From a virus: a DNA stretch of 31,272 bases. Positions 8,660-14,778 of the stretch are shown here, piece after piece; positions within the stretch are counted from its first letter, which is position 1, and every line of letters starts with the position of its first letter. The position numbers and the translations under genes were made by a program. The notes beneath the pieces were generated by a model that was not told the origin of the DNA, searched no databases, and saw nothing but the letters and a program-made list of their open reading frames with translations. Location of the stretch: positions 1 through 31,272 of IMG/VR virus record IMGVR_UViG_3300042924_001153. One strand, written 5' to 3'.

Positions 8660-9635
8660 TGGGCTGACAAGTTGTTCAGATGAGGAATTTCTAGCCCTTT
8701 GGGACAAGTATCAATCTGTCGCCAAAATAGCAAAACTCTTATGTTTGACTGAACGGGCTGTAAATTACCGCAGAAGACGCATGGAAAATCGTGTGGGTGC
8801 TTTGACAGCTATAGACTCAAGAGGTCTTCTTTACAATCACAAAAGAGCTAAATCCTTTTCCCCTTTAAAACAAATAGAGCTTGGCATACTCGATGGTACT
8901 GTTATTGTGTTCTCGGATGCCCACTTCATACCCGCACAGCGTTCAACAGCGTTTAAAGGGCTTCTATGGGCCATCCAAGAGTTTTCCCCCAAGGCGGTGA
9001 TATGTAACGGGGATGCGTTCGATGGAGCGTCTATATCAAGGCATGATGTAACAGACCAACCACAGACTTCTGTTATCCAAGAGTTAAAGGCTTGTCAGGC
9101 TATGCTTGGTGAGATCGAGGAAGCAGCAAAAGCAGCAAGGCACAATGTAAAGCTAGTGTTTACATTTGGCAATCACGATGTAAGGTTTGCCAACAGATTG
9201 GCTCAACACGCACCACAGTTTAAGGATGTACAAGGCTTTAAGCTGACAGACCATATCACCGAGTGGGATTTCTGCTGGGCGGTATGGCCTACTCCACAAG
9301 TAATCATCAAGCACCGATACAAAGGTGGAGTCCATGCTACTCACAATAATACGGTTCAAGCTGGCATTTCGGTGGTTACAGGGCATCTTCATAGTTTAAA
9401 AGTGACCCCATTTACTGACTATAACGGGAACAGATTTGGTGTAGATACAGGGACACTTGCTGAGACTGATGGCCCACAATTTACTTATGCTGAACTAAAC
9501 CCTAGCAACCACAGATCAGGCTTTGCAGTACTTAACTTCTTTAATGGGAAGTTATTGTGGCCTGAACTCGTACACAAGTTTGACGAGGATATGGTTGAGT
9601 TTCGTGGTGAAGTGATTGATGTAGGTGCATTTTGA
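8646..9635 (+). CDS. HTH-calcineurin-like metallophosphoesterase (329 aa)
   Basis: The N-terminus (about residues 12-45) looks like a helix-turn-helix (YQSVAKIAKLLCLTERAVNY). From residue 85 the metallophosphoesterase motifs appear in order: DAH (91-93), NGD (121-123), GNHD (175-178), a histidine near 230, and GHLH (246-249). The family cleaves phosphodiesters or phosphomonoesters with two metals; the substrate here is unknown. It overlaps the preceding gene by 14 bases. HTH-MPE fusions are common in phages, and DNA or nucleotide processing is a reasonable guess. Confidence 0.85.
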   Translation: MVSSNGLTSCSDEEFLALWDKYQSVAKIAKLLCLTERAVNYRRRRMENRVGALTAIDSRGLLYNHKRAKSFSPLKQIELGILDGTVIVFSDAHFIPAQRSTAFKGLLWAIQEFSPKAVICNGDAFDGASISRHDVTDQPQTSVIQELKACQAMLGEIEEAAKAARHNVKLVFTFGNHDVRFANRLAQHAPQFKDVQGFKLTDHITEWDFCWAVWPTPQVIIKHRYKGGVHATHNNTVQAGISVVTGHLHSLKVTPFTDYNGNRFGVDTGTLAETDGPQFTYAELNPSNHRSGFAVLNFFNGKLLWPELVHKFDEDMVEFRGEVIDVGAF

Positions 9636-9775
9636 GTGCTTGGCTAATTGCTTTAACAGGACTGATCTACGCCTACATTGCAGTAGAACAGTTTATGAAA
9701 GGCAACCCGAATATGGCGATTGTCTATGCGGGTTATGCCAGCTCGAATGTGGGTCTTTACTTACTCGCCAAGTGA
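9632..9775 (+). CDS. 47-aa small membrane protein
   Basis: A TTG start overlaps the preceding stop (TTGA). The product starts LSAWLIALTGLIYAYIAVEQ, a clear membrane helix, followed by a short loop (FMKGNPNMA) and a second hydrophobic helix ending GLYLLAK. The two-helix hairpin, with the coupling, makes this more credible than a chance frame. Function is unknown. It is the last rightward gene here and its end overlaps the end of the leftward MazG-like gene by 15 bases. Confidence 0.6.
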   Translation: MSAWLIALTGLIYAYIAVEQFMKGNPNMAIVYAGYASSNVGLYLLAK

Positions 9776-10072
9776 CTTCACGAACAATCCGTTGGGCAAT
9801 AGAATCCCCTTGCGACTTTTGATTTGGTCAAACGCAATTTCCATGCAGTTTACCAGACTAATGTCTTGTAAGGCACAATAAATTACAAGTGCTGTCATAA
9901 CATCGCCAACTCCATCAATAATTTCCTCTTTGTCTTTTTTGATGGTTGCGTCTGCCAACTCACCAAGTTCAGACATTGCTTTTAGCAATTGAGTCTCTGG
10001 GTTGCTATTAGGAATAATCTTCCTTTGCTCAGACCATTGTATGATTTTCATTTCTACTGCTGCGTAACTCAT
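9761..10072 (-). CDS. MazG-like nucleotide pyrophosphohydrolase (103 aa)
   Basis: An all-alpha single MazG domain. The metal-binding pattern is visible as SELGE (Glu35, Glu38) and EEIIDGVGD (Glu50, Asp53, Asp57). The family hydrolyses (d)NTPs, and in phages is thought to affect nucleotide pools or ppGpp. AAGGAGAAAAA precedes the ATG, which overlaps the end of the 73-aa gene upstream. It is the last gene of the leftward operon. Confidence 0.82.
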   Translation of the reverse strand: MSYAAVEMKIIQWSEQRKIIPNSNPETQLLKAMSELGELADATIKKDKEEIIDGVGDVMTALVIYCALQDISLVNCMEIAFDQIKSRKGILLPNGLFVKSLGE

Positions 10073-10290
10073 TTTTTCTCCTTAATCCATGTGCAATCAA
10101 AACAAACTTTCATCATCCATCTAACAAACCAGTTAGGCTCACAATCTTTTCTTGGGTGATAAACAATTCCATCATTTAATTCTGGCTTATTACCAAACAT
10201 ATAACATTTCCAGTCAGATCTTTCTGGCACATGGAATGAATATGTTTTTTCAGAATTTATATATCCAAAAGAATTTATTTCTTCACCCAT
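10069..10290 (-). CDS. Hypothetical protein (73 aa)
   Basis: I chose the ATG at 10290, 8 bases after GAGAG; a GTG at 10299 would add three residues. The sequence (GEEINSFGYINSEKTYSF) has aromatic residues and four cysteines, two in the C-terminal VCFDC. No family is recognised. It overlaps both neighbours, so it belongs to the leftward early operon. A metal site from the cysteines is possible but unsupported. Confidence 0.55.
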   Translation of the reverse strand: MGEEINSFGYINSEKTYSFHVPERSDWKCYMFGNKPELNDGIVYHPRKDCEPNWFVRWMMKVCFDCTWIKEKK

Positions 10291-10601
10291 GCTGACCACT
10301 CTCTTTCGTTTCTACCTGAGTTTGATTTAACTGTTTTACCTGTGAGATGAATAAGCCCTAGAACCTTCATCTCGTTTAAGCGTCTAGCGACTTGATTACC
10401 ATCTAGGTTTGTCAATGCTGAGATTCCATCTTTACCTAAAGCGCCATGCTTTTGTAGGCACTCTAAGATGATCTGGTGATGCTGAGATGCTACTGGTTTA
10501 ATAGCCTCTGCTGCTTCAAAAGAAGTGAGTGGGTCTGTAGTCCTAACTCTTGGAAAGTCAGGCATAACAAAAATTCTTTTAAACGCTTCTTTGTAATCCA
10601 T
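10275..10601 (-). CDS. Winged-helix DNA-binding protein (108 aa)
   Basis: AAGGAGAAAATA precedes the ATG. Residues about 40-100 form a helix-turn-helix with a wing: HHQIILECLQKHGALGKDGI, then NQVARRLNEMKVLGLIHLTG. This is typical of MarR/ArsR-like folds that read DNA. The N-terminal 35 residues are a Pro-rich extension. It is probably a regulator or replication accessory of the early region; the target is unknown. The upstream gap holds one of two repeated hairpins. Confidence 0.65.
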   Translation of the reverse strand: MDYKEAFKRIFVMPDFPRVRTTDPLTSFEAAEAIKPVASQHHQIILECLQKHGALGKDGISALTNLDGNQVARRLNEMKVLGLIHLTGKTVKSNSGRNEREWSAWVKK

Positions 10602-10614
10602 TATTTTCTCCTTG

Positions 10615-10647
10615 ATGTGGGGGACTAAGCCCCCTATTAACTTATTT
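10615..10647 (-). repeat. Intergenic hairpin repeat, copy A
   Basis: GGGGG (10619-10623) pairs with CCCCC (10630-10634) around a 6-base loop, flanked by ATGT and TATTAACTTATTT. The whole 33-base block recurs at 12809-12840 with one indel and two substitutions. It reaches the stop codon of the upstream gene and lies just before the ribosome site of the 108-aa gene. No U-run follows the stem on either strand. Confidence 0.7.
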
Positions 10648-10891
10648 AAAATGGCGCATCTTCAAAGTCATCTCTTGGAGAACGCTTTGTAGGTGATTTA
10701 GCTTCTTTCTGATCTTTAGCTTTGACAGACAAGGACATGAACTTAGTTCCATCTTTACCCTCTTTTAGCCATGCGCTAATCCAAAAATCTACACCCTCTA
10801 CATTGAGTGACCCTTTGTAGTGTGGAAACTTGTCATCATCTCTGCGGTCGTTTTTCCATAACGCACCACGATTTTCGTTGTTATATTCCAT
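10646..10891 (-). CDS. Small ssDNA-binding-like protein with SSB-type acidic tail (81 aa)
   Basis: AAGGAGCATTAA precedes the ATG. The core (about residues 25-60) is beta-rich: YKGSLNVEGVDFWISAWLKE then KFMSLSVKAK. After a basic Lys/Arg linker it ends DDFEDAPF, very like the DFDDDIPF tail by which bacterial SSB recruits partner proteins. Together with the ERF gene in the same operon this suggests ssDNA binding or handling. The domain is shorter than a full OB-fold SSB (about 110 residues), so the binding role is inference. Confidence 0.5.
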   Translation of the reverse strand: MEYNNENRGALWKNDRRDDDKFPHYKGSLNVEGVDFWISAWLKEGKDGTKFMSLSVKAKDQKEAKSPTKRSPRDDFEDAPF

Positions 10892-11384
10892 TTAATGCTC
10901 CTTTGTATGCTGAAAACTCTTTATGCAACTTGTTGGTTGCTTCTATTGCTACTAGTTCAGCTAATTCTTTATCATCGTAGTAACCAAAACTATGACACTT
11001 TGAATTAACTCTTAATTGTACAAACCATTTTTTATCTCTTTTGTGCCACATTACTCCTTTAATTCCACTTGTGTTTCTGGTGCTTATTTTCTGGTTCATT
11101 GAATTTTGAGACTTTGTTGCTTCTCTCAAATTTTCAATACGATTGTTTGTTCTGTTGTTGTCTATGTGGTCAACATAGTTTGGCAAATATCCGTGGTGAT
11201 ACAGAAAAATTAGTCTGTGCGTTTTGTACATCTTTGAGTTGATATGAATTCTGTAATAGCCAGTTCTTTCATCTAATGAGCCAGCAGCCTGACCAATTTT
11301 TATTGCATTAGCTTTTTGAACTTTCCAATACAAGATTCCATCCACATAGTCAAAATAGTCACAGACTTCTTTTTGCGTAAGCAT
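10881..11384 (-). CDS. HNH homing-type endonuclease with AP2-like domain (167 aa)
   Basis: The HNH core is seen as THRLIFLYHHGYLPNYVDHI, with Asp72-His73 and Asp75, then NNRTNNRIENLREAT; later conserved positions are Asn81 and Asn85. The C-terminal part (TSGIKGVMWHKRDKKWFVQL) resembles an AP2/DNA-binding finger. Such free-standing nucleases spread by cutting cognate alleles lacking them. It lies between the ERF and SSB-like genes; its ribosome site AAGGAG is made from the last two codons of the ERF gene. It may be a mobile insertion into the operon. Confidence 0.85.
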   Translation of the reverse strand: MLTQKEVCDYFDYVDGILYWKVQKANAIKIGQAAGSLDERTGYYRIHINSKMYKTHRLIFLYHHGYLPNYVDHIDNNRTNNRIENLREATKSQNSMNQKISTRNTSGIKGVMWHKRDKKWFVQLRVNSKCHSFGYYDDKELAELVAIEATNKLHKEFSAYKGALNGI

Positions 11385-11387
11385 GGA

Positions 11388-11990
11388 TTACTCCTTAGCC
11401 CTTTTAATTGCTGATCTTACTTTGCTAGGAAGCAGAGTCCACAATGCTACTTTTTGTTCAGCATCTAGGTTCTCTGATTCCAACTTTACCCAAGCTGCCT
11501 TAGGTTCTTCTTTATCACAGAGAGAAATTAAATCCATTGCTAACTCTCTGAGATAATTCTGTTCATCTTTTGGAAGGCTTTCCAGTGCACCCTGTGTAGG
11601 TGTGATGATTACCTCTTTAATAGGCGCAGAGGAGTCAAGAGCATCATGCTCAACGATTTCCATTGCTGTCATCCAAAGATACCTGCGCTGATATGTTTCT
11701 ACAGCACCAAGATTTTGGATGGCGTGTGCGCCCTTAAGGTTAGCCTCAACCATTGGCGAAGTAATCACAATGTTAGTGCCATCGTCAACGTCTGTAATTG
11801 TCAGGCTTGCGTAGTCTGTATCGTATGAGATAACTCCACACAATCCTTGACCATGAAAAATCTCGTTAATTTGTGGGAGAAAGTCACCCAACTCAAAGTA
11901 GTAGTAATTACTAAACTTGTTGTGACCAGACTTCTTGAGTGACATTTGTTGCAAGAACATCCTTGCTTGCATTAACTTCTTATGTACCAT
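11388..11990 (-). CDS. erf: ERF-family single-strand annealing recombinase (200 aa)
   Basis: The N-terminal about 130 residues fit the ERF family: a FSNYYYFELGDFLPQINEIF segment, GLCGVISYDTDYASLTITD, then the Gly-rich AIQNLGAVETYQRRYLWMTA block. ERF proteins, first studied in P22, anneal complementary ssDNA for phage recombination and genome circularisation. The C-terminal about 70 residues are a charged helical region. AAGGAAATTCAA precedes the ATG, which overlaps the upstream gene by 11 bases. The adjacent SSB-like protein is a plausible partner. Confidence 0.85.
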   Translation of the reverse strand: MVHKKLMQARMFLQQMSLKKSGHNKFSNYYYFELGDFLPQINEIFHGQGLCGVISYDTDYASLTITDVDDGTNIVITSPMVEANLKGAHAIQNLGAVETYQRRYLWMTAMEIVEHDALDSSAPIKEVIITPTQGALESLPKDEQNYLRELAMDLISLCDKEEPKAAWVKLESENLDAEQKVALWTLLPSKVRSAIKRAKE

Positions 11991-12165
11991 TTGAATTTCC
12001 TTGAGTTAAATATTCTTCAATCATTGCTTCTTTATCTTCTTCATAGAGATCGCCAAACTCTACAAAGTGGTTTTCTCCACAGCATGAGCCGTAGGTCTTA
12101 GGTTCAGCGCAGTAGCAGCAGTATTCGCCATGAGACAAATCCTTGATAGCGTCTTCTCTAGTCAT
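11980..12165 (-). CDS. Cys-rich small protein (61 aa)
   Basis: The ATG overlaps the upstream stop (ATGA). The sequence has clustered cysteines (CCYC at residues 16-19, CC at 28-29) and His33, a possible zinc site, followed by an acidic helix (EEDKEAMIEEYL). No family recognised. Its position just before ERF in a coupled operon supports a real early gene. Confidence 0.6.
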   Translation of the reverse strand: MTREDAIKDLSHGEYCCYCAEPKTYGSCCGENHFVEFGDLYEEDKEAMIEEYLTQGNSNGT

Positions 12166-12320
12166 TGGATTCTCTGCACTTGTTTAGCAATCAACCACTT
12201 GTCACCAAGTTGTAGGACTGATCTAACCCACTTGCGCTGATTGTATTGATTGACCTCTTGTGAGACTAGCTTGTTGTTATAAAGCTGTCTTGCCTTGCGT
12301 CTTAGTTGTTCTGTGTTCAT
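12162..12320 (-). CDS. Basic hypothetical protein (52 aa)
   Basis: ATG at 12320 overlaps the upstream stop and TGA at 12162-12164 overlaps the next ATG, so it is coupled on both sides (ATGA twice). The product (MNTEQLRRKARQLYNNKLVS at the start) is rich in Arg, Lys and Gln and likely helical. Charge suggests nucleic-acid contact, but no motif is recognised. The tight coupling is the main evidence that it is expressed. Confidence 0.6.
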   Translation of the reverse strand: MNTEQLRRKARQLYNNKLVSQEVNQYNQRKWVRSVLQLGDKWLIAKQVQRIQ

Positions 12321-12700
12321 TCTTCACTTTCAATTTTATTGTCAGCTTTTTTATCGCAACATCTTTTAACTGCAACAACTCCGCCTGTATGAATATGTTT
12401 TCCAGTTAATTGGTAAGAAGTTGGAAGCCCTTTTTGAACAGCTATATCCTCACATCTTGCGCAAACAATTTTTTCACTTGGTGGAGCAGCTATAAAAGTT
12501 AAATTTTTTTGTCCACAAATAGACCTTCCGCACCAACAAGAAACTGCCAAATGAGCGTTGTATTTTGGGCTAATTTTATGTGTTGTTACATATCGAACCC
12601 TATGAATCAATGCACCTCGTGTATTTTCTAAAAATGGCTCACACGCAGTCCAATGAATACCAGTTCTTGCCTTTTTGTCTTTTTTTATTTGTATTTTCAT
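12317..12700 (-). CDS. Cys-rich zinc-ribbon-like conserved phage protein (127 aa)
   Basis: I chose the ATG at 12700, one base after the stop of the 30-aa peptide gene; an in-frame upstream ATG at 12766 would overlap that gene widely. The sequence contains SCWCGRSICG (C55, C57, C62), then CARC (C80, C83), H102 and H104, and a C-terminal CC (C114-C115), suggesting one or two zinc sites. I recall similar phage proteins of unknown function with a VCARCE...TGGVVAV signature. It may be a nucleic-acid-binding or host-interaction factor. Confidence 0.65.
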   Translation of the reverse strand: MKIQIKKDKKARTGIHWTACEPFLENTRGALIHRVRYVTTHKISPKYNAHLAVSCWCGRSICGQKNLTFIAAPPSEKIVCARCEDIAVQKGLPTSYQLTGKHIHTGGVVAVKRCCDKKADNKIESEE

Positions 12701-12701
12701 G

Positions 12702-12794
12702 TCAGCCCCGATAAGCCAACAAAACACCCCAACCGCCAAAGATAACGATTGCCAATGTCCACTCAACTAGCGTTTGAATAATCTTACTTTTCAT
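12702..12794 (-). CDS. 30-aa single-pass membrane peptide
   Basis: The frame reads MKSKIIQTLVEWTLAIVIFG followed by GWGVLLAYRG. It has a basic N-terminus and a hydrophobic segment of about 20 residues. ATTTAAGGAAATCAAA precedes the ATG, the same ribosome-site layout as the 68-aa gene upstream (ATTAAGGAAATCAAG). The stop is one base before the next gene. The good ribosome site and fit between genes support a real micro-gene. Role unknown. Confidence 0.55.
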   Translation of the reverse strand: MKSKIIQTLVEWTLAIVIFGGWGVLLAYRG

Positions 12795-12808
12795 TTTGAT
12801 TTCCTTAA

Positions 12809-12840
12809 ATGTGGGGGACTAGCCCCCTGTTAACTTAGTT
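12809..12840 (-). repeat. Intergenic hairpin repeat, copy B
   Basis: GGGGG (12813-12817) pairs with CCCCC (12823-12827) around a 5-base ACTAG loop, followed on the plus strand by TGTTAACTTAGTT. It matches copy A at 10615-10647 in about 30 of 33 aligned positions. It overlaps the 3' end of the 68-aa gene and precedes the ribosome site of the 30-aa gene, so both copies hold the same place between two leftward genes. Confidence 0.7.
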
Positions 12841-13041
12841 AGCGACTCGCAAAACACCTGTGCGACCAGTTCCTTTTAAGAACTTAATCATGTCGGCAAG
12901 TAACTCTTGCTTTGAACTTGCATAAAATTCAATGGGTGTGTTTTTGATTTCAGCAATGTTGGTGTTGATGTTGATGCCATCAATCTCGCCAATAAAGCAG
13001 CGATTGTCTTGGTAAACATATGCTTTGAAAACTTGTGTCAT
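12835..13041 (-). CDS. First gene of leftward operon, hypothetical (68 aa)
   Basis: I chose the ATG at 13041, preceded by ATTAAGGAAATCAAG; a longer frame from 13119 would overlap the promoter and add a poor N-terminal extension. The product (TQVFKAYVYQDNRCFIGEID) is a mixed alpha/beta domain with one Cys, ending GTGRTGVLRVAN. No family recognised. As the first gene behind the leftward promoter it is likely expressed very early, where host-takeover factors are often found. Confidence 0.65.
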   Translation of the reverse strand: MTQVFKAYVYQDNRCFIGEIDGININTNIAEIKNTPIEFYASSKQELLADMIKFLKGTGRTGVLRVAN

Positions 13042-13088
13042 CTTGATTTCCTTAATGGCCCGTTTACGAATTGTTGCGGGTTGAGGGA

Positions 13089-13116
13089 AGTATAGCAAAC
13101 TAAACACATAGATCAA
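13089..13116 (-). promoter_or_regulatory. Leftward early promoter
   Basis: On the minus strand, -35 TTGATC (13116-13111) and -10 TATACT (13094-13089) are separated by 16 bases, and TG one base before the -10 makes an extended -10 (TGCTATACT). The predicted start is A at about 13082, leaving a 41-base leader before the 68-aa gene. It drives the leftward operon down to 9761. Confidence 0.7.
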
Positions 13117-13154
13117 CAATTATTTACTAAGTATTTTCCCTAGTGTATCTTTCT

Positions 13155-13182
13155 TTCAACAAACTGTTTACCTTGCTATACT
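13155..13182 (+). promoter_or_regulatory. Rightward early promoter, predicted leaderless
   Basis: The extended -10 TGCTATACT ends at 13182, with a weak -35 TTCAAC (13155-13160) 16 bases upstream. Exactly 6 bases (CAAGGG) separate the -10 from the ATG at 13189, so transcription should begin at or next to the start codon, as for the leaderless lambda cI mRNA made from PRM. It drives the right early operon. Confidence 0.65.
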
Positions 13183-13188
13183 CAAGGG

Positions 13189-13341
13189 ATGGATAAACAA
13201 ACTGCAATCAAACTTGCTGGCTCACAGAGTGAGCTTGCTCGTATCCTTGGAATCAAACGGGCGGCTGTCTGGCATTGGAAGACAATCCCCCTGTTACGAA
13301 TCTATCAACTCAAAGAACTCAGACCAGAATGGTTTAAATGA
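13189..13341 (+). CDS. Cro-like (YdaS-type) repressor, 50 aa
   Basis: The product begins MDKQTAIKLAGSQSELARIL and continues with GIKRAAVWHWKT. This is a compact helix-turn-helix with the recognition helix in the GIKRAAVWHW region, the pattern of Cro/YdaS regulators. It probably binds the inverted repeat in its own promoter region. The ATG is only 6 bases from the -10, and AAGGG directly abuts it, too close to act as a normal ribosome site. The stop overlaps the next ATG (ATGA). Confidence 0.75.
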   Translation: MDKQTAIKLAGSQSELARILGIKRAAVWHWKTIPLLRIYQLKELRPEWFK

Positions 13342-13700
13342 CACAAGAAGCAATAATTAAAGCCCTCCAGAATGGCCCACTTACTTCACAAGAAGTTTGT
13401 GATTTAACAGGTATGCCCAAGTCTTCTGTGCTGTCCACAGCTAAAAAGCTACGCTACAAAGGTGATCTAACAACCGAGGAGGTCAAGGTTGGTCGCTACA
13501 GAGTGGCTAGGTACACCCTTGCTGACCACTTAATTGAGAACAAGCCAAAAGACGAAACTCGCTGCTTACTGAACCCTTTCGATATTCGTAACGCCAAGGG
13601 CATCTTTAGCAAATCAGAGTATGCGGTGATGAACGCACAAGCTAAACGATTGCTTGGCAGACCAGTCAAAAAAGAAATTACCAACAATCAATTTATTTAA
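13338..13700 (+). CDS. Winged-helix regulatory protein (120 aa)
   Basis: The N-terminal 65 residues form a winged helix: MTQEAIIKALQNGPLTSQEV, then CDLTGMPKSSVLSTAKKLRY and a beta wing ending YRVARYTLA. The C-terminal half (NPFDIRNAKGIFSKSEYAVM) is charged and may bind DNA or partners. It is coupled to the Cro-like gene by ATGA. It could be a second early regulator or an accessory to the O-like initiator; target unknown. Confidence 0.65.
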   Translation: MTQEAIIKALQNGPLTSQEVCDLTGMPKSSVLSTAKKLRYKGDLTTEEVKVGRYRVARYTLADHLIENKPKDETRCLLNPFDIRNAKGIFSKSEYAVMNAQAKRLLGRPVKKEITNNQFI

Positions 13701-13728
13701 GTTTACAGTAGGCTTTTTTAAGTTTACA
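13696..13728 (+). repeat. Two direct 12-bp repeats spaced 21 bp
   Basis: TTTAAGTTTACA occurs at 13696-13707 and 13717-13728, identical, 21 bases apart start to start (two helical turns). The pair lies in the gap before the O-like replication gene. Such phased repeats suit a regulator or initiator binding on one face of the helix, so they are operator or origin-iteron candidates. Confidence 0.6.
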
Positions 13729-13758
13729 ATTGTTTGAAACACGGCTAGGTGCGAAGTC

Positions 13759-13842
13759 ATGAGCGCACCGAAAAGAGTTACCCCTTCTCCTGCCGAAGTT
13801 TCTTTTAAGGGGCTTTTAAAAAGCGGCAAAAATTATGGCTAA
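13759..13842 (+). CDS. Possible 27-aa basic peptide
   Basis: The frame starts MSAPKRVTPSPAEVSFKGLL and ends KSGKNYG, overlapping the replication gene by 8 bases. AGGTG lies about 9 bases before its ATG. The downstream gene at 13835 lacks a well-spaced ribosome site, so this leader peptide could couple its translation. No homology is recognised, and it may be a chance frame. Confidence 0.3.
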   Translation: MSAPKRVTPSPAEVSFKGLLKSGKNYG

Positions 13843-14602
13843 TCCGTGGTTTCGACTCTATTCAGAGTTCGCACATGACCCAAAAATTCAAATGCTTCCA
13901 GAGGCTATGCAAAGACGCTATGTCATGCTTATGTGCCTTAGATGTAGCGAAACACTTGAAACGTTACATGAAACAGAGATAGCGTTTCAACTACGCTTAT
14001 CAGAAGCAGAACTCATTGAAACAAAACAACTGTTCATCAGTAAGAATTTTATTGATAAGCAATGGAATTTGTTGAATTGGGATAAACGTCAATTTGTCTC
14101 AGACTCAAGCACCACAAGGGTTCGCAAGCATCGAGACAAAAAGAAACAACCAAGTAACGATGATGAAACGTTACAGAAACGTCAAAGTAACGCTATAGAT
14201 ACAGATACAGATACAGATACAGAACAGATACAGAAAAAGAAAGCAACTGTCGTTGCAACACCTGTCGGTGTTTCTGATTCTGTTTGGCAAGAATTCAAAT
14301 CTTTGAGGAAAGCCAAAAAAGCACCGATAACTCAGAGAGCCATTGACGCATTAACCAATGAAGCAAACAAGGCTGGTTGGACTTTAGAGAAAGCCTTGGA
14401 GGAATGTATTGTTCGTGGTTGGCAAGCATTTAAAGCAGATTGGGTTGTCAAGCCAAACCCTGCTGACAACATAAGGCTCACAGTTCCTCCATCAAATGAG
14501 CCTAATCTTGTTTTGCTAAAGATTAAGGAAGATGCAAAAAATGCTGCACCTATGCCTGATTTTGTTCGTCAATTTGCTAAACAAGTAAAAGGAAATATAT
14601 GA
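13835..14602 (+). CDS. Lambda O-like replication initiator/replisome organiser (255 aa)
   Basis: The N-terminal about 90 residues form a winged-helix-type domain (NPWFRLYSEFAHDPKIQMLP), a pattern of phage replication organisers that bind origin DNA. A polar linker (about residues 90-145) contains DTDTDTDT encoded by a GATACA microsatellite. The C-terminal part (WQEFKSLRKAKKAPITQRAI, then VRGWQAFKADWV) is a domain often seen at the end of such proteins, likely contacting host helicase-loading factors. I see no helicase or primase gene in the window, so host machinery is probably recruited. Confidence 0.72.
   Translation: MANPWFRLYSEFAHDPKIQMLPEAMQRRYVMLMCLRCSETLETLHETEIAFQLRLSEAELIETKQLFISKNFIDKQWNLLNWDKRQFVSDSSTTRVRKHRDKKKQPSNDDETLQKRQSNAIDTDTDTDTEQIQKKKATVVATPVGVSDSVWQEFKSLRKAKKAPITQRAIDALTNEANKAGWTLEKALEECIVRGWQAFKADWVVKPNPADNIRLTVPPSNEPNLVLLKIKEDAKNAAPMPDFVRQFAKQVKGNI
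14198..14232 (+). repeat. GATACA hexanucleotide repeat inside replication gene
   Basis: Four perfect tandem copies of GATACA (14198-14221), then GAACA and a fifth copy (14227-14232). Copy-number change would add or remove Asp-Thr pairs without shifting the frame. Lambda-type origins lie inside O as iterons, but these copies are shorter than typical iterons, so an origin role is uncertain. Confidence 0.75.
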
Positions 14603-14778
14603 AATTCCGTAAAGCAGAACCTGTTGAATTTTTTGTATCAACTGTTGGTTATCTTGTCTTCCAAAACTACTCAATCACAATAATTTTAACGCCTGAGCAA
14701 GCCAAAGTTTTGCAAAAACAATTACCAGATTTGATTGAAAAACAAGAACAACATTGGACAGGAATCGAAGAAGAATGA
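14599..14778 (+). CDS. Small hypothetical protein (59 aa)
   Basis: The ATG overlaps the initiator stop (ATGA), with AAGGAAATAT as ribosome site. The product starts MKFRKAEPVEFFVSTVGYLV and ends with a charged helix (KQEQHWTGIEEE). It looks like a small alpha/beta domain. No family recognised; coupling on both sides supports expression. Confidence 0.6.
   Translation: MKFRKAEPVEFFVSTVGYLVFQNYSITIILTPEQAKVLQKQLPDLIEKQEQHWTGIEEE

Larger units (their letters stand above)
13089..13182. repeat. 18-bp inverted repeat embracing both early promoters
   Basis: AGTATAGCAAACTAAACA (13089-13106) and TGTTTACCTTGCTATACT (13165-13182) are inverted copies matching at 16 of 18 positions. Each copy contains one promoter's extended -10 and the bases just upstream. 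The 58-base gap has no gene. It probably includes operator sequence bound by an early regulator such as the adjacent Cro-like protein; the binding role is inference. Confidence 0.7.

Noticed and set aside
14198-14232. CRISPR-like array
   Set aside because: The repeats are 6-bp tandem units in frame within a coding region, without spacers.
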